Notes: generated by a model from the letters alone, not told the origin. A stretch of DNA of 59,813 nt from Hyphomicrobiaceae bacterium (GCA_002919265.1 PKEY01000125.1:1-59813), one strand, 5' to 3'; shown: positions 26,242 to 34,510, counted from the stretch's first letter. Program-made: numbers and translations.

Positions 26242-26254
26242 TGCCCGACGGGCA
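26242..26254. promoter_or_regulatory. Palindrome in the TRAP/enolase divergent promoter region
   Basis: TGCCCG (26242-26247), A, CGGGCA (26249-26254), in the 218-base gap between divergent dctP and the enolase-superfamily gene. Symmetric and well placed for an operator, but short, and there is no adjacent regulator gene. Confidence 0.25.
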
Positions 26255-26324
26255 CGCAAGTTGAACGAAGGAAGGGCAGTGTGTCAAAGTCCTCGAGAGA
26301 TTTTGGAATTCGAAAGGGGTCTCC

Positions 26325-27449
26325 GTGTCCGACACCACCATTACGTCACTGAAAACGACGCTCCTGCGCGTGCCATGGGCGGGAGAGCCGCCGGCCAACG
26401 GCATCATGCCGCCGGCGCACAGGGAGTTCCTTGTGCTGGAGATCGGCACGCGGGGTGGATTGACTGGCATGGCCTATTTGCAGCCGCTCTCCGGCGGCCT
26501 GGAGACCCTCGACAGCTGCCTCAAGGAGCTGATCGCGCCAAAGGTGCTGGGGCGCGATGCGACCGAGGTTGAGGGCATCTGGCAGACGTTGTGGAAATCG
26601 ACCTACTGGGTTGGCCGCGCGGGAATCACCGTATTCGCCTTGTCGGCCGTGGACATCGCCCTTTGGGATATCGTGGGCAAACGGGCCGGACTGCCCCTTT
26701 ACAGACTCTGGGGCAAGTGCCGTGACGAGGTTCCAGCCTATGGTTCAGGCTGCTGGCGCGGGCTGGGTTGCGACGGGATGATCGCCCGTGCGCGGCAGTT
26801 CGTCGACATGGGGCTGAAGGCAATCAAGATGCAGGTTGCCCATATTCGACCATGGCGGGAGGATGTCGCAAACGTTCGCGCCATGCGAGATGCGCTCGGG
26901 CCGAACATCGAGATCATGATCGACGTCAACATGGGCTGGACCGCGGATACCGCCATCCAGGCAGGACGCTACTTCGACGAGCTTGACGTCTACTGGCTGG
27001 AGGAGCCCGTCGTCTGCGAGGATTTTGAAGGCTACCGCCGCGTCGCCGCCGCCTTGAAGACCCGGGTCGTTGGCGGCGAGAGCCACTTCACCCGATACGA
27101 TCTCCGGCCCTTCTTCATCGAGCCCAGCTCGCCCATCCTTCAGCCAGACCCGATGCGGGGCGGTCTGACGGAGATGCGGAAAATCGCGGCCGTGGCGGAG
27201 ACGTGGGGTATCACACTGGCGCCGCACCTGTTCCACGAGCTCGGCGTCCACGTCCTGGCCTCAATCCCGAACGCGAGCTGGCTCGAGTACATGGACTGGA
27301 ATGATGACCTGTGGGTCGAACCTGCCATTCCAATGAACGGCATGCTGCGGCCACCGGAGCGCCCCGGCCACGGGCTTCAGTTCAAGCCCGAGGTCCTGAT
27401 CGACCACAAGGTCGGGGGCTTCGAAGTGGGGTTGCGGCACGCCGATTAA
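26325..27449 (+). CDS. Mandelate racemase/muconate lactonizing enzyme family protein (enolase superfamily)
   Basis: 374 residues from GTG 26325 with AGGGG seven bases upstream. Capping domain residues 1-130, then the beta/alpha barrel. Metal ligands are D200 (MIDVNMGW), E226 (WLEEPV) and E252 (GGES). The general base pair of the mandelate racemase subgroup is present as D275 (LQPDPMRGG) and H301 (APHLFHELG). The second-strand motif is K168-M-Q170, where most members of the subgroup have K-x-K, so the second lysine is replaced. It is probably a sugar-acid dehydratase or racemase acting on a compound imported by the divergent TRAP system; the substrate is unknown. Confidence 0.87.
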   Translation: MSDTTITSLKTTLLRVPWAGEPPANGIMPPAHREFLVLEIGTRGGLTGMAYLQPLSGGLETLDSCLKELIAPKVLGRDATEVEGIWQTLWKSTYWVGRAGITVFALSAVDIALWDIVGKRAGLPLYRLWGKCRDEVPAYGSGCWRGLGCDGMIARARQFVDMGLKAIKMQVAHIRPWREDVANVRAMRDALGPNIEIMIDVNMGWTADTAIQAGRYFDELDVYWLEEPVVCEDFEGYRRVAAALKTRVVGGESHFTRYDLRPFFIEPSSPILQPDPMRGGLTEMRKIAAVAETWGITLAPHLFHELGVHVLASIPNASWLEYMDWNDDLWVEPAIPMNGMLRPPERPGHGLQFKPEVLIDHKVGGFEVGLRHAD

Positions 27450-27466
27450 TTGCCCACACCGGCAAA

Positions 27467-27937
27467 TCAGCGGTTCAGCGGCATCTGCTGCTGAGCCGTC
27501 GAGGTTCCCATCAACCCCGGGAAGAGCGACCGGATATCCGGCGGCAGCATCTGCTTCACTTCGTTCATTTCCCCCATGGGGATGTTCTGCTCGAGCACGC
27601 GGAACACAGCCCGTGCTGCCGCCTCCGCTCCAATCGGCCGGATGTTCTGGAGGTTTTCGCTGACCTTCGCGAGGAACTCTTCGCGGGAGCGGATCTTCTG
27701 CGGCATCGTCGACGGCCGATAGCCCTCATAAAAAATGCCGCGGATGAGCATGGGCAGCTGCGCCGACAGATCGGCCGCCTCGTCGACGGTCAGCCTGTCT
27801 CTCAGGGCGAACAGAACCGCTCGCAACGCTTGATAACAGCGCCGCCGGTCTGGACCGAGATCCTTGCCGATTTCGTTGAGCCACAGGTTGGTTGTCTGGA
27901 CCGTCTTATCGAAGACTTCAAGGCCGGTTGAGCTCAT
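27467..27937 (-). CDS. DUF2267 family protein
   Basis: 156 residues from the ATG at 27937, with GGGGAG seven bases upstream; the open frame continues upstream to 28084 but that part looks non-coding and contains the promoter. The DUF2267 pattern is clear: FDKTVQTTNLWLNEIGKDLG, YQALRAVLFALRDRLTVDEA, ADLSAQLPMLIRGIFYEGYR. All-helical and soluble. Function unknown. An exact EcfG-type promoter lies about 75 bases upstream, which suggests induction by general stress. Convergent with the enolase-superfamily gene, 17 bases apart. Confidence 0.88.
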   Translation of the reverse strand: MSSTGLEVFDKTVQTTNLWLNEIGKDLGPDRRRCYQALRAVLFALRDRLTVDEAADLSAQLPMLIRGIFYEGYRPSTMPQKIRSREEFLAKVSENLQNIRPIGAEAAARAVFRVLEQNIPMGEMNEVKQMLPPDIRSLFPGLMGTSTAQQQMPLNR

Positions 27938-28011
27938 GTTCGGCTCCCCTCTTCTGAGCTCTGCGAGCCGCCCCCAGCTCGACTCTTCGAGCTGATCTTT
28001 GACACCTGGCG

Positions 28012-28036
28012 AACGCGTGAGCCCGAGGCAGGTTCC
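28012..28036 (-). promoter_or_regulatory. EcfG-type general stress promoter upstream of the DUF2267 gene
   Basis: On the minus strand GGAAC (28036-28032), 16-base spacer, CGTT (28015-28012): an exact match to the alphaproteobacterial EcfG consensus. The DUF2267 start is 75 bases downstream. A symmetric element (CAGCTCGA/TCGAGCTG, 27975-27994) lies in the resulting leader. Confidence 0.6.
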
Positions 28037-28089
28037 GAGACTTGCGCAAACTGGAGCGGCGCCCCACTGACCGCGCCGCCCCAATCACG

Positions 28090-28446
28090 TCAATGCTTTA
28101 CGGCTGCGTTGCGGGCGCAATCGATGCAGCTCGCCAGAGATGGGTCGAGATCCAGACGCCGCTCGTCGATCTCTTCGCCACAGATGACGCAATACCCGTA
28201 TTCCCCGTCCGCGATGCGCCGCAGTGCCGCTTCTATACGGGCCAGCTCTTGCTCCCGCTGGCGTCCTGTGGCAAGCGCCGTAGCCTGCTCCTGAATGGCG
28301 TGCATGCGCGAGAGTCGCCCAACCGTGGTCTGGTCGTGTTCCACCGTGCCGCGGTCAGCGCGCGTCAGGTCGTGGAGCATCATGAGTTGAGTCCGCCGCG
28401 CCTCGAGCTTTTCGGAGTATTTGCCCAGATCCAGTTTGCGTATCAT
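28090..28446 (-). CDS. DksA/TraR-type zinc-finger protein
   Basis: 118 residues. A helical coiled-coil N-terminus (residues 8-80) is followed by a four-cysteine zinc site C86-x2-C89-x17-C107-x2-C110 in YGYCVICGEE and LASCIDCARN. This is the DksA/TraR fold, which enters the RNA polymerase secondary channel. It lacks the paired acidic tip (DxxDxA) of E. coli DksA; the corresponding region reads VEHDQTTVGRL. It is therefore a short DksA-like protein of uncertain activity. Divergent from prfC and upstream of the DUF2267 gene. Confidence 0.85.
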   Translation of the reverse strand: MIRKLDLGKYSEKLEARRTQLMMLHDLTRADRGTVEHDQTTVGRLSRMHAIQEQATALATGRQREQELARIEAALRRIADGEYGYCVICGEEIDERRLDLDPSLASCIDCARNAAVKH

Positions 28447-28580
28447 GGCCGACTACTCCATATGAAACCGCGCGACTGGCCAGCCGAATCGACCCGCCAG
28501 GGTCGCGCGCGAGGTGCGCCGGCCGCGCGGATCGCCAGCGCCACCCCATTTCAGCATTACCTCTCGGAAGGGTAAGCCAT

Positions 28581-30236
28581 TTGAACGACCACCCGTTCCC
28601 ATCGCTTGACAGCACGCCAGATGCAGGCGCACCGGCAGCATCGGCCGCCGGGGAGCGGTCATCTCCACTCGAGCGTGAAATCGCGCGGCGCCGCACGTTT
28701 GCGATCATCTCGCACCCTGACGCCGGTAAGACGACCTTGACCGAAAAGCTCTTGCTTTTCGGCGGCGCCATTCAGCTGGCCGGGCAGGTGAAAGCCAAGA
28801 GAGAGCGGCGCAACACGCGCTCCGACTGGATGGCGATCGAGCGAGCGCGCGGCATTTCGGTCGTGACCTCGGTGATGACGTTCGAGTACCGGGACAAGGT
28901 CTTCAATCTGCTCGATACGCCAGGCCACGAGGACTTTTCGGATCATACCTATCGGACGCTGACCGCAGTGGACGCCGCGGTCATGGTCATCGACGCGGCG
29001 AAGGGTATCGAGGCGCGGACCCTGAAGCTCTTCGAGATTTGTCGGCTGCGGGATATCCCGATCCTGACGTTCATCAACAAGATGGACCGGGAATCACGGG
29101 AGCCGCTCGACCTGCTCGATGAGATCGAACGGGTGCTGGCGCTCGACACGGCGCCCATGGTCTGGCCGATTGGACGCGGGCGGGACTTTGCCGGGATTTA
29201 CGACCTCAACACTTCGAGCGTTCACCGGCTGGATACCGAAGGGGAAGCCCGACCTGTCTCGGGGCCAGACGATCCTTACCTGGCCGACCTTCTGGAGGGG
29301 GAACAGCTCGAACGCTGGCGCGAAGAAGTGGGGCTGGTGATCGATGCCGGGGGACGGTTCGACCTGCAGGCCTTCCGGCAGGGTACCCTCACGCCGGTCT
29401 ACTTCGGAAGCGCGCTCAGAAACTTCGGCGTTCGGGATCTGCTCGATGCCCTCGTCGCCTACGCGCCACCTCCTGCCAGCCTCAAAGCTGACAAGCGGGT
29501 TGTGCACGCGACCGAGCCGCGTATGACCGGCGTTGTCTTCAAGATCCAGGCGAACATGGACCCGAACCACCGGGACCGCATCGCCTTCATGCGCATCTGC
29601 TCCGGGAAGCTCACGCGGGGCATGCGCGTGAAGTTGACGCGTACCGGCAAGACAATGGCCTTGCAGGCGCCTCAGTTCTTTTTCGCGCAGGATCGCTCGG
29701 TGGTGGACGAAGCCTATGCCGGCGATATCGTCGGTATTCCCAACCACGGCACGCTGCGGATCGGCGACACGCTGACGGAGGGCGAGGATCTGCAGTTCCT
29801 CGGCATTCCCAACTTCGCGCCGGAAATCCTGCGCCGCGTTCGCCTCGATGATGCCATCCGCGCCAAGAAGCTGCGGACTGCGCTTCAGGAAATGGCCGAG
29901 GAAGGCGTGGTGCAGCTCTTCAACCCGCTCGATGGCACGCCGCCGATCATCGGCGTCATCGGCGCCCTCCAGCTCGACGTTTTGGCCGACCGTCTCAACC
30001 ATGAGTATGGGCTACCTGTCGCCTTCGAGTCGTGCCCGTTTGAGCTGGTCCGCTGGATCGAGGCGGACGACAAGGTGGCGCTGCAGCGATTCATCGAGAA
30101 GAACAAGTCTTCGATCGCGACCGATCTCGACGGCTCTCAGGTGTATCTCGCACCGTCCCAGTTCATGCTTCAGTGGACTGCGGAACGGGCACCGGAGGTC
30201 AAGTTTACCGACATCAAGACGATGATCGGCGCGTAA
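28581..30236 (+). CDS. prfC: Peptide chain release factor 3
   Basis: 551-residue translational GTPase that recycles RF1 and RF2 after peptide release. Start at TTG 28581, with GGAAGGG eight bases upstream. G1 motif SHPDAGKTT at residues 44-52, switch regions with GISVVTSVMTF, G3 DTPGHEDFS, G4 NKMD. Domain II follows near residue 290 (TGVVFKIQANMDPNHRDRI) and the C-terminal RF3 domain near 400 (GALQLDVLADRLNHEYG). Complete and of standard length, with a slightly long N-terminus before the GTPase. It is alone in its operon. Confidence 0.94.
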   Translation: MNDHPFPSLDSTPDAGAPAASAAGERSSPLEREIARRRTFAIISHPDAGKTTLTEKLLLFGGAIQLAGQVKAKRERRNTRSDWMAIERARGISVVTSVMTFEYRDKVFNLLDTPGHEDFSDHTYRTLTAVDAAVMVIDAAKGIEARTLKLFEICRLRDIPILTFINKMDRESREPLDLLDEIERVLALDTAPMVWPIGRGRDFAGIYDLNTSSVHRLDTEGEARPVSGPDDPYLADLLEGEQLERWREEVGLVIDAGGRFDLQAFRQGTLTPVYFGSALRNFGVRDLLDALVAYAPPPASLKADKRVVHATEPRMTGVVFKIQANMDPNHRDRIAFMRICSGKLTRGMRVKLTRTGKTMALQAPQFFFAQDRSVVDEAYAGDIVGIPNHGTLRIGDTLTEGEDLQFLGIPNFAPEILRRVRLDDAIRAKKLRTALQEMAEEGVVQLFNPLDGTPPIIGVIGALQLDVLADRLNHEYGLPVAFESCPFELVRWIEADDKVALQRFIEKNKSSIATDLDGSQVYLAPSQFMLQWTAERAPEVKFTDIKTMIGA

Positions 30237-30289
30237 CACTGCGCCGATTTTTCTGGATCGCAACAAGGTCCATAGCGATTCTCAGACGG

Positions 30290-30315
30290 GGAACCGTGGA
30301 GGTTCATCGAACGTT
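30290..30315 (+). promoter_or_regulatory. EcfG-type general stress promoter upstream of the sugar dehydrogenase-pqq genes
   Basis: GGAAC at 30290-30294, 17-base spacer, CGTT at 30312-30315: an exact match to the EcfG consensus. The sugar dehydrogenase ATG is 33 bases after the -10, which would give a short leader of about 25 bases. Since pqqA starts three bases after the dehydrogenase stop, the whole unit would be transcribed from here. Confidence 0.6.
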
Positions 30316-30347
30316 TCGTCCGCCGGACGTTTCGCTCGAGGGACCTC

Positions 30348-31589
30348 ATGCGTACTCGGAGTATTGCTTACCCTCTCGTTGCCGCCTCGCTCGTTTTACC
30401 AGGCTTTTCCACTCCGTCCCCGGCACAGGAGCATCAAATCATCGATACGGATCTCGTGCGGGTTCGTGTCGAGACCATCGCGACAGGGCTTAACCATCCG
30501 TGGGGTATTGCCATCCTCCCCGACGGACGGTTTCTGGTGACCGAACGCAACTCGGGTGACCTGAGAATTGGCAATCGCGAGGGCGAGCTGTCAGAACCCG
30601 TCGAGGGCGTGCCGGACATCTTTCGTTATCAGGGCGAAATGAGCCAGGCTGGACTCTTCCACGTCGCCCTTCATCCGCAATTCTCGGAAAATCGCCTCGT
30701 TTACCTAAGCTACTCACAACCCTCGCCGGAAGGTGCAGGCACAGCGATCGCCAGCGGTCGCCTTGTCAATGACGGCCCATCCCCACAGCTTGAGGACGTC
30801 GAAACCATCTTCTCGATGAACGTGCATGACTCAGGCGGGATGCACTTTGGTGGCCGTTTTGTTTTCGACCCCCGCAACAACAACATTTATCTCGCGATCG
30901 GCGATCGGGGCACTATGTCCCGCGCCCAGGATCCGAAGGACCACGCCGGCAAAATCATCCGCATCAAAGACAACGGTGACACGCCGCCGGACAATCCATT
31001 CGTCAATAACCCGGAAACTGATGAACTCATCTTTTCGCTCGGGCACAGGAACGTTCAGGGTATCGACATAAACCCCGAAACCGGCGAGCTGTGGGTCAAC
31101 GAACATGGCCCCCTGGGGGGTGACGAAATCAATCTCATCAAGCCGGGCCGAAACTACGGCTGGCCCATTCAGACCGGCGGGGTCGACTATTCCGGGGCCC
31201 CAATTGGACGCGGCGTGGTTGTAGAAGGATTCGAACCGCCCGTTCACATTTGGGAGAACACGGTTGCACCTTCAGGACTCGCCATATACCTTGGAGATAT
31301 GTTTCCACAGTGGCGTGGCGATCTACTGCACGGGGCACTCGCTACAGAGGGCGTTTACCGGACGCGGATCGTCAACGGCAAGGTGGAACAAGTCGAGCTG
31401 ATGTTCGCCGAGCTGGGCCGGCGTATCCGGGATGTAAAAGTGGACCAGGAAGGCGCCATCTGGCTCGTTACGGATCACGAAAACGGTGAAGTTCTCCGCA
31501 TAACTCCGGAGGAACCGGTTGCGACGGGAACGATCCCGCGGCAACTGCCATCAGCAACAGGTGATAAACCTGGCACGCACAAGGAGTAG
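30348..31589 (+). CDS. PQQ-dependent soluble sugar dehydrogenase (aldose sugar dehydrogenase type)
   Basis: 413 residues, exported: a signal segment to about residue 27 ending SPAQ. ATG at 30348 with GAGGG six bases upstream. The six-bladed GSDH/YliI propeller is recognised by ATGLNHPWGIAILPDGRFLV, VTERNSGDL, the VHDSGGMHFGGR segment and GHRNVQGIDINPETGELW, where the R-N pair contacts PQQ in known members. It oxidises aldoses in the periplasm. The gene for the PQQ precursor follows three bases after its stop, so enzyme and cofactor synthesis are linked. An EcfG-type promoter lies upstream. Confidence 0.91.
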   Translation: MRTRSIAYPLVAASLVLPGFSTPSPAQEHQIIDTDLVRVRVETIATGLNHPWGIAILPDGRFLVTERNSGDLRIGNREGELSEPVEGVPDIFRYQGEMSQAGLFHVALHPQFSENRLVYLSYSQPSPEGAGTAIASGRLVNDGPSPQLEDVETIFSMNVHDSGGMHFGGRFVFDPRNNNIYLAIGDRGTMSRAQDPKDHAGKIIRIKDNGDTPPDNPFVNNPETDELIFSLGHRNVQGIDINPETGELWVNEHGPLGGDEINLIKPGRNYGWPIQTGGVDYSGAPIGRGVVVEGFEPPVHIWENTVAPSGLAIYLGDMFPQWRGDLLHGALATEGVYRTRIVNGKVEQVELMFAELGRRIRDVKVDQEGAIWLVTDHENGEVLRITPEEPVATGTIPRQLPSATGDKPGTHKE

Positions 31590-31592
31590 GCT

Positions 31593-31676
31593 ATGAACTG
31601 GACGGAACCAACACTTGAAGACGCCGCCGTCGGTCTCGAGGCGACGGGCTACTATTCGCCTTGCGAGTCGAAGTAA
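31593..31676 (+). CDS. pqqA: PQQ precursor peptide PqqA (divergent)
   Basis: 27 residues, ATG at 31593 with a perfect AGGAG six bases upstream. It carries the defining PqqA motif: E16-A-T-G-Y20, that is E-x3-Y, inside GLEATGYYSPCESK; the glutamate and tyrosine are joined to form PQQ. The start MNWTEPTLED resembles the MxWxxP start of other PqqA peptides. The end SPCESK, with a second tyrosine (Y21) and a cysteine (C24), differs from the usual tails. It lies between the PQQ-dependent dehydrogenase and pqqD-pqqE, which makes the call strong despite its size. Confidence 0.85.
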   Translation: MNWTEPTLEDAAVGLEATGYYSPCESK

Positions 31677-31716
31677 TCTCCGCCTAGCAAGCGGTTGGTT
31701 AGCGATCTCGACCAAT

Positions 31717-31744
31717 GCGCGGAGGCTAGCTCCTGTCTCCGCGC
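31717..31744 (+). other. Stem-loop between pqqA and pqqD
   Basis: GCGCGGAG at 31717-31724 pairs with CTCCGCGC at 31737-31744, loop of 12 bases, in the 102-base gap between pqqA and pqqD. No T-run. In several pqq operons a hairpin after pqqA lowers downstream expression so that precursor exceeds enzymes; this one is well placed for that. Confidence 0.45.
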
Positions 31745-31778
31745 GGAAGGGTAATTGACCCAGTTTTGCAGGAGCGTG

Positions 31779-32060
31779 ATGACAATCAGCATAGCGCCCG
31801 ATGCGCGCCCGCGATTGTCGTGTGGTGTTCGTTTGCATGAAGATCGGGTGCGGGGGCGGACAGTTCTTCTTGCGCCCGAACACGTTGTGGCGCCGAATGC
31901 TTCTGCCATTGAAATTTTGCGCCGCTGTAATGGCGCGCTGACGTTTTCCGAAATCGTCGATGACCTGGCTCAGACCCACGGCGTCCCTCGGGACCGCGTG
32001 GCGGCTGATGCTGAAAGGCTCATCAAGGATCTCATCAACCGGCGGATGGTGGATCTGTGA
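31779..32060 (+). CDS. pqqD: PQQ biosynthesis peptide chaperone PqqD
   Basis: 93 residues from the ATG at 31779 (AGGAG just upstream). RiPP-recognition-element protein that binds PqqA and presents it to PqqE. Matches the family: [55 protein letters not shown] and the final helix DVLINRRMV-like [11 protein letters not shown]. Overlaps the pqqE GTG by four bases, so the two are coupled. Confidence 0.92.
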   Translation: MTISIAPDARPRLSCGVRLHEDRVRGRTVLLAPEHVVAPNASAIEILRRCNGALTFSEIVDDLAQTHGVPRDRVAADAERLIKDLINRRMVDL

Positions 32061-33154
32061 CGGACCTCCTGCCACTTGGAATGCTGGCTGAGCTGACCCA
32101 CCGCTGCCCTCTCGCGTGCCCATATTGCTCGAACCCCGTTGAGCTGGACCGTCGGTCGGACGAGCTCGACACAGCCACATGGCTCCGCATCTTTGAGGAG
32201 GCCGCCGAGCTTGGCGTTCTTCAGCTCCACCTTTCCGGCGGTGAGCCGACCGCGCGTTCTGACATTGTCGAACTGACCCGCGGCGCAGCAAAGGCTGGGC
32301 TCTATACCAATCTGATCACATCAGGCGTCGGGCTCACCAAGCAGCGCCTTGAAGCGCTGGCCGAGGCTGGTCTCGACCACGTGCAGCTCTCCTGGCAGGA
32401 CACCGATCCGGTTGTCGCGGACAAGATCGCCGGTTTGGAGGGCGCCCACCGGTGGAAGCACGAAACGGCGCGCGCTGTCGTCGAGCTTGGGCTACCGCTC
32501 ACGATCAACGTCGTCATACATCGGCTGAACATCGCGCGGATCGCAGACATGATTGTCGCGGCCTGCCGCACCGGTGCGCGCCGGATCGAGGTCGCGCATA
32601 CACAGTACTACGGATGGGGGCTCGCGAACCGTGCCGCGTTGCTGCCGACCCAGGAACAGGTCGAAGCCGCCCACGCGGCTGTGGCCCAGATCCGACGCGA
32701 ACTTGAGCCAAGTATCCTTATCGACTATGTCGCACCCGATCACTTCAGCCGCTTTCCGAAGCCGTGCATGAACGGCTGGGGGCGCCAGTCGTTGAATGTG
32801 ACACCTCGCGGCAAGGTTCTGCCATGTCATGCCGCCGAGAGTATTCGCGGGCTGACATTCTGGACGGTGCACGACCATTCTCTGCGCGAAATCTGGCACG
32901 ATTCGCCCGCCTTCAATGCCTTCCGCGGCACGGATTGGATGAAAGAGCCTTGCCGCTCGTGCCCGCGCAAGCACATCGACTTTGGTGGCTGCCGTTGCCA
33001 GGCCTTCGCGTGGACAGGGGACGCCGCGAATACCGATCCAGCTTGCGAGCTTTCACCCTACCACGGTGCGCTGAGAGATGCCGTCGCGGGGCCGCGCACC
33101 AACGAGCTTATCTACCGCCGCTTTTCACAACCAAAGCCAGTGCTGCAGGACTGA
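32057..33154 (+). CDS. pqqE: PqqA peptide cyclase PqqE (radical SAM)
   Basis: 365 residues, radical SAM-SPASM enzyme that forms the carbon-carbon bond between the glutamate and tyrosine of PqqA. The radical SAM cluster is C17-x3-C21-x2-C24 ([12 protein letters not shown]), with the [11 protein letters not shown] motif after it. PqqE-specific stretches include [38 protein letters not shown] and [18 protein letters not shown]. The C-terminal auxiliary-cluster cysteines are in [20 protein letters not shown]. Starts in the pqqD stop. No pqqB or pqqC follows; the next gene is on the other strand. Confidence 0.95.
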   Translation: MTDLLPLGMLAELTHRCPLACPYCSNPVELDRRSDELDTATWLRIFEEAAELGVLQLHLSGGEPTARSDIVELTRGAAKAGLYTNLITSGVGLTKQRLEALAEAGLDHVQLSWQDTDPVVADKIAGLEGAHRWKHETARAVVELGLPLTINVVIHRLNIARIADMIVAACRTGARRIEVAHTQYYGWGLANRAALLPTQEQVEAAHAAVAQIRRELEPSILIDYVAPDHFSRFPKPCMNGWGRQSLNVTPRGKVLPCHAAESIRGLTFWTVHDHSLREIWHDSPAFNAFRGTDWMKEPCRSCPRKHIDFGGCRCQAFAWTGDAANTDPACELSPYHGALRDAVAGPRTNELIYRRFSQPKPVLQD

Positions 33155-33172
33155 GCGTCTGCGGGAGAGCCA

Positions 33173-34450
33173 CTAACTCTTTGCGCGCACCCAGAACATC
33201 CCCAGGATAACGGTGACGATCAGGCCCTGCCCGCCCATGAGCATCAGCGCGTCCGCAGCATCGAACCACGAGAACAGAAGGCCCGTGTTGTAGAAGCCGA
33301 TGGTCGATGTCCCGATGAAGATCGACAGGAATCCTGCCGCCCGGCCTCGCATCTTCGGCGGTGCCATGGTGTAGATCAGCGCATACTGGGTAGCCGAGAA
33401 GCACGCTGCGGAGGCACCGATCAGCAGCAGGCACACCACCGCCATGCCCAGCGTGAGCCAGGCGGAAAGGGTGAGCAGCAAGATCGAGAAGGCAAAGATA
33501 CCGAAGTAGTAGAGGCGAAATAGCGGCGTGTTTCCTGCCCAAAGCCCGATGAGTATTGCGCCGATGGTGCCGCCAATGCCCTCGGTCGCGGAAAGCGCGC
33601 CTATGAGGGCCGGCGATAGGCGGAATTGCTCCTCCCCGAGTACGGGCACCATGCTGATGATGGGGAAGCACCAGATGTTGTAGACGATGGTGACCCCGAG
33701 GACGACCTGAAAGCGCCGGCTGCGAAGCAGCTCCTTCGGCGGCAACAACAGCTCAAGAAGGGACGGGCGGGTTTCTCCCTCGGTGCCAGACACCGCGGCT
33801 TCTCGAACATTCAAGCGGGTGGTCAGATAGAAGCAGGCTGCGTAAATGCCTGCGCTCAAAAGGAAAATCCCGTCGATCCCGAACAGCTGATACGCGGCTC
33901 CCCCGGCAATCGGACCGATAGCGCGCGTAGCGTAATGGGTCGAGTTGTCGAACCCGAGCGCCGCTGTCATGCGCTCGATCCCGGCCGCGTCGACCAGCAG
34001 CCGTCGGCGCAGGGGCATGTCCGTTGTCCACATCAGTCCGGCGACAATCGCGGCAACGAGTACGGTCCCATAGCCGGCCATGTCAGCCGCCGCCAGGCCT
34101 GCCATCACCGCGAAGGCAGCGGAGCCCCCGAGAAACGTCAGCGCCAGCATGCGCTTCTTGTCGAGGTAGTCTGCCAGCGCTCCGACGATGAAGCCGCAGA
34201 ACACGTACGGCAGCATCCGCACGATGGCGACCGCCGCCACCAGCGAGGGCGAACCCGTGACCTGATAGGCAAAGATGCCGAGAGCGAGGAATTCGAGCCA
34301 CCGCCCGATACCGACGCCAGCCCCGATCAGCCAGAGGCGCAGGTAATCAGGCAGGGTAAAGAGCTCGCGGGCTCGGGAGGAGGACTGGGCCACGATACGC
34401 GTTGAGTGCGATGGGGGAGCTGGGGAGTAACTTGACGCAGAATTGAGCAC
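33173..34450 (-). CDS. MFS transporter
   Basis: About 425 residues from GTG 34450 (GTG 34393 is also possible and removes a long polar N-terminus), 12 hydrophobic helices. The loop between helices two and three holds GALADYLDKKRMLAL, a match to the MFS G-x-x-x-D-x-x-x-R/K motif; the pattern resembles the EntS/MFS_3 group of exporters. Substrate unknown. The gene is convergent with pqqE, 18 bases away. It runs in the same direction as the aldo/keto reductase gene 60 bases upstream, so those two probably form an operon. A link to PQQ export is only a guess. Confidence 0.82.
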   Translation of the reverse strand: MLNSASSYSPAPPSHSTRIVAQSSSRARELFTLPDYLRLWLIGAGVGIGRWLEFLALGIFAYQVTGSPSLVAAVAIVRMLPYVFCGFIVGALADYLDKKRMLALTFLGGSAAFAVMAGLAAADMAGYGTVLVAAIVAGLMWTTDMPLRRRLLVDAAGIERMTAALGFDNSTHYATRAIGPIAGGAAYQLFGIDGIFLLSAGIYAACFYLTTRLNVREAAVSGTEGETRPSLLELLLPPKELLRSRRFQVVLGVTIVYNIWCFPIISMVPVLGEEQFRLSPALIGALSATEGIGGTIGAILIGLWAGNTPLFRLYYFGIFAFSILLLTLSAWLTLGMAVVCLLLIGASAACFSATQYALIYTMAPPKMRGRAAGFLSIFIGTSTIGFYNTGLLFSWFDAADALMLMGGQGLIVTVILGMFWVRAKS

Positions 34451-34510
34451 ATGTCGACCGCTCCGCAGGCAGCGGCCGACAGGCTGTTCAGATCGTCTTG
34501 GGCTTGCCGT

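Noticed and set aside
29094..30002. Open frame of 302 codons on the minus strand
   Set aside because: Antisense to prfC, a complete and conserved gene.
33173..34450. MFS protein as a PQQ exporter
   Set aside because: It is convergent with pqqE and shares its direction with the aldo/keto reductase gene; proximity alone is not enough.
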